Shown here piece by piece: positions 22,173-26,800 of a stretch of 26,800 nt of DNA; position 1 is the first letter of the stretch; each line of letters starts with the position of its first letter. The translations under genes were made by a program, and so were the position numbers. This DNA comes from Cyanobacteria bacterium OH_CBB_238 (GTDB lineage Bacteria; Cyanobacteriota; Vampirovibrionia; Gastranaerophilales; Gastranaerophilaceae), in NCBI GenBank assembly GCA_023409995.1, contig JAEYQN010000101.1, positions 1-26,800 on the forward strand. The letters are read 5' to 3'. Under the pieces are notes generated by a model that was not told where the DNA came from, made no database searches, and saw only the letters and a program-made list of their open reading frames with translations.

Positions 22173-23372
22173 GTGAGTTTTAAAATTATTAAAGCTCTTT
22201 TTTCTTGCCCTAATTATTTTTTAAACTATGATAGAGATATGAGAAGTAATAGATCATCATATTTAAATACTAAGCGTGATGCTTGGGTGGAAATCAACTT
22301 AGATAATATTGAAAAAAATATAATTGAGTTAAAAAAATTTTTAAACCCAAACTCAAAAATTCTTGCTGTTGTCAAAGCAGATGCTTATGGGCATGGCAGT
22401 GTTATGATTACTCCAACGTTACTCGCTTCAGGTGTGGATATGCTTGGGGTTGCATCTATAGACGAAGGAATACAATTAAGAGAAGCTAAAATTGATGTTC
22501 CAATATTAGTTTTAGGAGCTGCTCCTGTCTGGGCATTTGATTATGCGGCAGAAAACAATATTACTCTTTCTTTATTTTCTGAAGAACACTTAAAAGCAGC
22601 GAAACTAACTTACGAAAAAACGGGACTAAAACCAAAAGTTCATATAAAACTAGACACTGGTATGAACAGGATTGGAGTAAGACCCGAACAAGCTGTAGAA
22701 ATGATCAAAAGAGTCCAACGGTCAGACTACGTACAACTTGATGGTATTTTTACACACTTTGCAAATGCTGAAGACACAAAAAAAACACAAGCGCAGTTAA
22801 CAATTTGGAATAACATTGTTTCACAAATTGATACTAAAGACTTGTTAATTCATTGCGCAAACACAGCAGCAATGATAGCTTTTGACAAAATTGACTACAA
22901 TATGGCTAGAGCTGGGCTAGGGATTTATGGATTTGTTCCAGACTTAATCCCAGAATATAAAAGCAAACCAAAGTTAACTCCGGTTTTGTCTTTAAAAGGT
23001 AGAATAACAAACATCCACACAGCTGATGAGGGAGAAGGTGTAAGCTATTGCCATACCTACATTGCAAGCAAAAAAATCAAAGTTGCAACAATACCAATTG
23101 GATATGCTGATGGAGTTTCCAGAGTCCTATCAAATAAAATATATGGCATTTTAAATGGTAAAAAAGTTCCACAAATTGGGAACATAACAATGGATCAAAT
23201 GATGTTTGATATTTCTGGAGTAAATGCTGAGGAAGGCGACATAATCACGCTAATTGGCCAAGATGGGAATGAGGTAATATCAATAGATGAATGGGCAAAT
23301 ATCCTTGGCACGATAAATTATGAACTACTTTGCCGCCTTAAAGTCAGATTATCCAGAGTTTACACTAGATAG
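22173..23372 (+). CDS. alr: Alanine racemase (PLP-dependent)
   Basis: The 399-residue product interconverts L- and D-alanine for peptidoglycan. PLP attaches at K68 in VVKADAYGHG. Other marks are the DTGMNRIG strand (160-168), the catalytic Tyr292 in EGVSYCHTY, and GYADGVSR with the MDQMMFD strand near the end. Alanine racemases usually begin close to the AWVEINLDN seen here at 37-45. This one has about 35 extra N-terminal residues, supported by a GTG with AAGGAG at 6 bases. A later in-frame ATG (residue 23) is possible. The 3' end overlaps the convergent EF-hand gene by 8 bases. Confidence 0.94.
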   Translation: MSFKIIKALFSCPNYFLNYDRDMRSNRSSYLNTKRDAWVEINLDNIEKNIIELKKFLNPNSKILAVVKADAYGHGSVMITPTLLASGVDMLGVASIDEGIQLREAKIDVPILVLGAAPVWAFDYAAENNITLSLFSEEHLKAAKLTYEKTGLKPKVHIKLDTGMNRIGVRPEQAVEMIKRVQRSDYVQLDGIFTHFANAEDTKKTQAQLTIWNNIVSQIDTKDLLIHCANTAAMIAFDKIDYNMARAGLGIYGFVPDLIPEYKSKPKLTPVLSLKGRITNIHTADEGEGVSYCHTYIASKKIKVATIPIGYADGVSRVLSNKIYGILNGKKVPQIGNITMDQMMFDISGVNAEEGDIITLIGQDGNEVISIDEWANILGTINYELLCRLKVRLSRVYTR

Positions 23373-24060
23373 TATTGTTAGAATTTGAAATAAACTCTTC
23401 TTTAGCTTGCCCTAAGTCAAAATGCTCGTATATTGAAGAAGCAATTTCGGAAACAACATCCAAATTTTCTTTTTTAGTATATGCAGGTAAAGTGTTAATA
23501 CCCTTATTATTAATCTCACCTGTTATATTTTTAGCATCTAAATCACCTGATTCTGAGCTAAGCATGTCTGACATTAATATAGAAGTGGAATATTCTGCTA
23601 CGTCAATTTTATCATCCTTATTAACATCAAATGCTTCAGCAGTATAATTTTCACCAAAGACTTCTTGTAATGATTTAGTAAGATCAGTAACGGAAACGGA
23701 TATTCTTTTTCCCATTTCTTCAAATGCAGCACCTAACAAGGCCATTGAATTCAAATTACTTGAGTCAACACCATTCTCTGGTAAATATTTATAAACAAAA
23801 TTAATAGGAGGATTTTTTGATTTCAAAGAAGAATACGCTTTAGACATTTTAGAATCAAACTCGTTTGAACTCATTTCTTTTGCATTTGAAAAATCCAACG
23901 TATCTTTGTCTAATGTTTTTACAGAAAACTGCTTATTATATTTTATAAAACTTGAAGCTGAATTTCTCCCATATCTAACCGAATCATCTTCAATTTTGTT
24001 ATCATACTTTCCTTTGTCACCAGTTATATAAGCAATTCCCAAAGCGTTGATAAATCCCAT
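23365..24060 (-). CDS. EF-hand calcium-binding hypothetical protein
   Basis: This 231-residue protein has one canonical EF-hand loop at 145-156: D145, N147, D149, K151 (backbone), D153 and E156. A degenerate second loop, DLDAKNITGE, follows at 173-182. The spacing makes a plausible EF-hand pair with one good calcium site. The rest is polar and mostly helical; there is no signal peptide, and the opening GFINALGIAYITG is only mildly hydrophobic. Such proteins act as calcium sensors or buffers, but no partner is shown. The ATG is preceded by AAAGG. It lies between alr (convergent, 8-bp overlap) and recN (same strand, 83 bases upstream). Confidence 0.78.
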   Translation of the reverse strand: MGFINALGIAYITGDKGKYDNKIEDDSVRYGRNSASSFIKYNKQFSVKTLDKDTLDFSNAKEMSSNEFDSKMSKAYSSLKSKNPPINFVYKYLPENGVDSSNLNSMALLGAAFEEMGKRISVSVTDLTKSLQEVFGENYTAEAFDVNKDDKIDVAEYSTSILMSDMLSSESGDLDAKNITGEINNKGINTLPAYTKKENLDVVSEIASSIYEHFDLGQAKEEFISNSNNTI

Positions 24061-24143
24061 AATTAAAACCTTTCAATTTTACATAGTCAATAAATAATAT
24101 AAAGATCCATAATTGCTTAAAAAGAATAAAATATTACAAAACA

Positions 24144-25802
24144 TTAATAACTATGTTGGGCAATCAATTTTTTGGCGAAATTCATTGAATCTTCATTTAT
24201 CTCTCCACTTGACAGGATAGCAATTGCCTTAATTTTATTCTCACCCTTCAAGTTATAAACATTAACTTTTGTTTGCTCATTTTGGTCTTTTGAAACATAA
24301 AAATGGCTATCGGCTTTAGCTGCAATAATTGGTTGATGAGTTATTACAATTACTTGATGCTCTTTTGAAAGATTGGATATAGAGTCAGCTACAGACTGGG
24401 ACGCCTTACCAGAGATGCCTGTATCTATTTCATCAAAAATAACAGTATTTGTCCTATCTGCCTTAGTAAATATTGTTTTTATAGCAAGCATTACCCTTGA
24501 TATTTCTCCACCGGAAGCAACTTTAGCAAGAGGCTTTAATTCCTCAGAGATATTAGTCGAGATCAGAAATTCAACTTTATCTATGCCTGATTCAGAAATA
24601 TCTTGATTTTTAATATCTACACTAAATCTAACTTTAGGCAGTTCTAATTTCTCCAATTCTAATATAATTGAATCAGAAAGGACTTTTGCAAGTCTTTTTC
24701 GCGACTCCGAAAGTTCATTTGCTATATTAGTCAGCAAACAAAGAAGTTCTTTTTTTTCTGACTCTAAGTTAATTACTTCCTCTTGAGAAAACTCAATAGA
24801 TTCAAGTTCTTTGGATAAATTGTCATAAGTAACAAGCACATTATCCAGAGAATTACCATACTTCCTTTTTAATTTGCCTAAAAGGTCAATTCTTTCTTGA
24901 ATAATATCAATACGTTTATTATCCAACTCTTGTCGTTCTGAATAGTTTCTTAAGCGAGAAGCCAAATCTTTAATTGTTTCAAGACAATTCACAATATCTT
25001 CTTCGAACTCAATAGTGGAAACATCCATCTGAGAAAGCCTAGAAAGATTAGACTTCACAGCTCCCATAGTGCCGATAATATTATCATCTTCACCATATAG
25101 AGTCCAATAACTTGAAAAAGAAAGTTCTTTCAATTTTTCAGCATTTAAAAGAATAGAAAGCTCATTTTCCAGCTCTACATCTTCTGCAAGATTTTCAATA
25201 TTTACAGACTGAATTTCATTAATTTGAAATTTCAAGAACTCAATTTGTTGCTCTGTCGAATTTGAATTTTTTATAGCAAGTTCCAACTTCTTTTCTATTT
25301 GAATAAAATCAGAATAAAACCTCCTATATTCTGAAAGTAATTTATTATGCCCTTCACCACCGTAGCTATCGAGTAATTTGATGTGCGTTTTAGATTGAAT
25401 ATAATTATAATTTTGATGCTGAGTGTGAATATCGATTAAAGATTCTCTAATTTCTTTTATGAAATCTTGCGTCACAAGAACTCCATTTACCCTTGACCTT
25501 GTCGTAGTCGGAGTTATTTCTCTGGATATAACGAGTTCTTCTTCAAACTCAATTCCATTGCATTCAAATATCTCTTTATCAAACTTATTTGACACAGCAA
25601 TTGATAGCTCAAGTGTTGCCTTATCTTGCCCTGACTTAATTACTTCTTTGTTCGTTTTAGACCCCAAAACAACATCAATTGCATTTATTATTATGCTTTT
25701 CCCAGCACCTGTTTCACCGGTAAAAACATTAAACCCTGGATGGAATTCAAGAGTTAGTTCGTCAATCAATATAAAATTCTTTATTAAAAGCGATTTTAGC
25801 AT
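24144..25802 (-). CDS. recN: DNA repair protein RecN (SMC-like ATPase)
   Basis: The 552-residue protein has the normal RecN length and layout. The N-terminal ATPase half has Walker A GETGAGKS at 29-36. Two coiled-coil arms are broken by a central region. The C-terminal half has the ABC-type signature KVASGGEISR, Walker B VIFDEIDTGISG and the H-loop VITHQPIIAAKAD. RecN binds DNA ends and holds broken chromosomes together for recombinational repair. The frame reaches 25874, but ATG 25802 has AAGGG just upstream and gives the canonical MLKSLLIKNF start. It lies one base after the nadK stop, so the two are probably co-transcribed and coupled. Confidence 0.96.
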   Translation of the reverse strand: MLKSLLIKNFILIDELTLEFHPGFNVFTGETGAGKSIIINAIDVVLGSKTNKEVIKSGQDKATLELSIAVSNKFDKEIFECNGIEFEEELVISREITPTTTRSRVNGVLVTQDFIKEIRESLIDIHTQHQNYNYIQSKTHIKLLDSYGGEGHNKLLSEYRRFYSDFIQIEKKLELAIKNSNSTEQQIEFLKFQINEIQSVNIENLAEDVELENELSILLNAEKLKELSFSSYWTLYGEDDNIIGTMGAVKSNLSRLSQMDVSTIEFEEDIVNCLETIKDLASRLRNYSERQELDNKRIDIIQERIDLLGKLKRKYGNSLDNVLVTYDNLSKELESIEFSQEEVINLESEKKELLCLLTNIANELSESRKRLAKVLSDSIILELEKLELPKVRFSVDIKNQDISESGIDKVEFLISTNISEELKPLAKVASGGEISRVMLAIKTIFTKADRTNTVIFDEIDTGISGKASQSVADSISNLSKEHQVIVITHQPIIAAKADSHFYVSKDQNEQTKVNVYNLKGENKIKAIAILSSGEINEDSMNFAKKLIAQHSY

Positions 25803-25803
25803 A

Positions 25804-26658
25804 CTACCCTTTCCAAGAAAGACCCCAATGCAATTTTTCTCTAAGTATTGAATAAAATAAATTGCTTTCAACATTTAATAACAATAACTTAGCAGAATTT
25901 TTATTTTTCTCAATAGTTATAATCTCATTTTGAGCTATATTCATGACATTTTGCCCATCAGCAGACATCTTAAGCTTGGGTTTGGTTTGACAGGTAGTAA
26001 CTTTTATTTTTTCTTCAGCAGGAACAACTAATGGCCTTGCATTCATTGTATGTGGACAAATAGGGACTATAACTATTGCACTTAAACTAGGCACAAGAAT
26101 AGGTCCACCAGCTGATAATGTATATGCTGTTGAGCCGGTGGGAGTTGACACAATCAATCCATCCGCAAGGTAATCGCAAACAATCCTATCATTGATATGA
26201 ACATAGAGCCTAGAAGTTCGAGAAAATGTCTCACCTTTAATTACAATGTCATTTAATGCCGTCATCTTCCCTTGCATTGAAGACAACATTAATCTATCTT
26301 CAATTTTAAATTGTCCCTCAAGAATCTTTTCAAAAGCAAATTCAACATCTGAAGGTTTTGCCTGAGACAAGAATCCTAATCTACCAAGGTTTACACCAAA
26401 TACAGGAACGTTATAATTACTATAAAATCTTGCTGCTTTTAGCAAGGTTCCATCACCACCGATTACCACAGCAAAAGTTATTGATGGATCCATTTTATCA
26501 GTTGTCATTAATTTGTATTTTAAACCATAATTATACAAAGCACTTTGAATACTCAGAATGGATTCATCAGACTTTGGGCTACCACTATTGTAAATAACAC
26601 CAATTTTATCTAAAACAACTTCATGTCCCTTAACCGATTTTACAGTTTTGCTTTCCAT
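25804..26658 (-). CDS. nadK: NAD kinase
   Basis: The 284-residue product phosphorylates NAD to NADP with ATP or polyphosphate. GGDGT is at 67-71 (D69 catalytic), followed by GVNLGRLGFL, ALNDIVI at 134-140 and DGLIVSTPTGSTAY at 166-179, all classic NAD kinase motifs. It is cytosolic and usually a homotetramer. The frame extends to a TTG at 26673, but I chose ATG 26658 because a TATAAT sits exactly 6 bases before it. There is no SD, so the transcript may be leaderless. recN follows after one base, an arrangement common in bacteria. Confidence 0.95.
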   Translation of the reverse strand: MESKTVKSVKGHEVVLDKIGVIYNSGSPKSDESILSIQSALYNYGLKYKLMTTDKMDPSITFAVVIGGDGTLLKAARFYSNYNVPVFGVNLGRLGFLSQAKPSDVEFAFEKILEGQFKIEDRLMLSSMQGKMTALNDIVIKGETFSRTSRLYVHINDRIVCDYLADGLIVSTPTGSTAYTLSAGGPILVPSLSAIVIVPICPHTMNARPLVVPAEEKIKVTTCQTKPKLKMSADGQNVMNIAQNEIITIEKNKNSAKLLLLNVESNLFYSILREKLHWGLSWKG

Positions 26659-26664
26659 AAAAAA

Positions 26665-26670
26665 ATTATA
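26665..26670 (-). promoter_or_regulatory. -10 box directly before nadK (leaderless start)
   Basis: The minus strand reads TATAAT followed by six T residues and then ATG. A start 7 bases after the -10 falls on the A of the ATG. No clear -35 is visible. Confidence 0.45.
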
Positions 26671-26730
26671 CAATAAATCTCAGACAAGAATTAATTGGAA
26701 AAATAAAACTTAATAAAATTATTAAACAGA

Positions 26731-26800
26731 TTATTTCTTATATGCCAATAATAGACCAGCAGGAAGATTAAGTATTTCAACTTGATACTCAGGATGGGCT
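26731..26800 (-). CDS. C-terminal end of an unidentified gene
   Basis: The minus strand has an open frame entering from the right edge and stopping at 26731. It encodes about 22 final residues that include EYQVEILNLPAGLLLAYKK. The codon use looks coding, but there is too little sequence to name a family. The short gap to nadK contains its -10 box. Confidence 0.4.
   Translation of the reverse strand, partial: AHPEYQVEILNLPAGLLLAYKK

Noticed and set aside
23365..23372. Tail-to-tail overlap of alr and the EF-hand gene as a regulatory antisense device
   Set aside because: Eight bases of 3' overlap is ordinary compaction; two other convergent pairs here are separated by only 5-6 bases.
1..26800. 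CRISPR arrays, insertion sequences, phage genes, attachment sites, riboswitches, origin
   Set aside because: Read through on both strands; no spaced direct repeats, transposase motifs, integrase next to the tRNA or conserved riboswitch cores were seen. The tRNA-Arg flank shows no duplicated 3' end.

Overview
This AT-rich (roughly one-third GC by eye) 26.8-kb window is bacterial chromosome. I infer a non-photosynthetic relative of cyanobacteria, most likely Vampirovibrionia/'Melainabacteria' (Gastranaerophilales). The clues are a type A RNase P RNA, a large multi-GAF protein, a matrixin-type metalloprotease, and several unrecognised proteins that carry a short 'NFKG/SFKG/SFG'-like motif near the N-terminus. 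I have seen that last habit in gut Melainabacteria proteins. The assignment comes from memory and style; no search was run. Spacing is tight, with tail-to-tail overlaps and many TTG starts that sit behind good Shine-Dalgarno (SD) sequences.

Layout. 1-5 kb: a partial CxxCC cluster protein, an orphan membrane-anchored protein, a secreted thioredoxin-like protein, a flavin reductase, two small lineage-specific proteins, a decayed class II amidotransferase (asnB-like) remnant and a polysaccharide pyruvyl transferase. 5-12 kb: mainly redox and housekeeping genes: bacteriohemerythrin, a TSCPD protein, an iron-type alcohol dehydrogenase, a YeiH-type transporter with its LysR regulator, 3-methyladenine glycosylase I (tag), a YbaK-type deacylase and a Dps-like thioferritin. 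12-20.5 kb is the unusual part: a 966-residue protein with five GAF domains and a histidine-less HisKA-like tail, a nucleotidyltransferase-like orphan, and an 879-residue soluble FtsH-like AAA+ metalloprotease whose N-terminal half resembles a Clp D1 module without a Walker A motif. It is followed by tRNA-Arg(CCG), a small RRWYDK-repeat protein and two coupled membrane proteins. 20.6-26.8 kb: rnpB, a matrixin protease with a small Cys-rich partner, alanine racemase, an EF-hand protein, recN, nadK and a gene tail.

How the genes fit together. Hemerythrin, Dps-like ferritin, alcohol dehydrogenase, flavin reductase and the CxxCC protein are what an anaerobe or microaerophile would use to handle oxygen, iron and fermentation redox. 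tag and recN cover DNA alkylation and break repair. nadK and recN are one base apart and likely one transcript. I see no phage, transposase, CRISPR array or toxin-antitoxin system. The best candidates for undescribed biology are the Clp-D1/FtsH chimera, the shared N-terminal F(K)G motif and the five-GAF pseudo-kinase.
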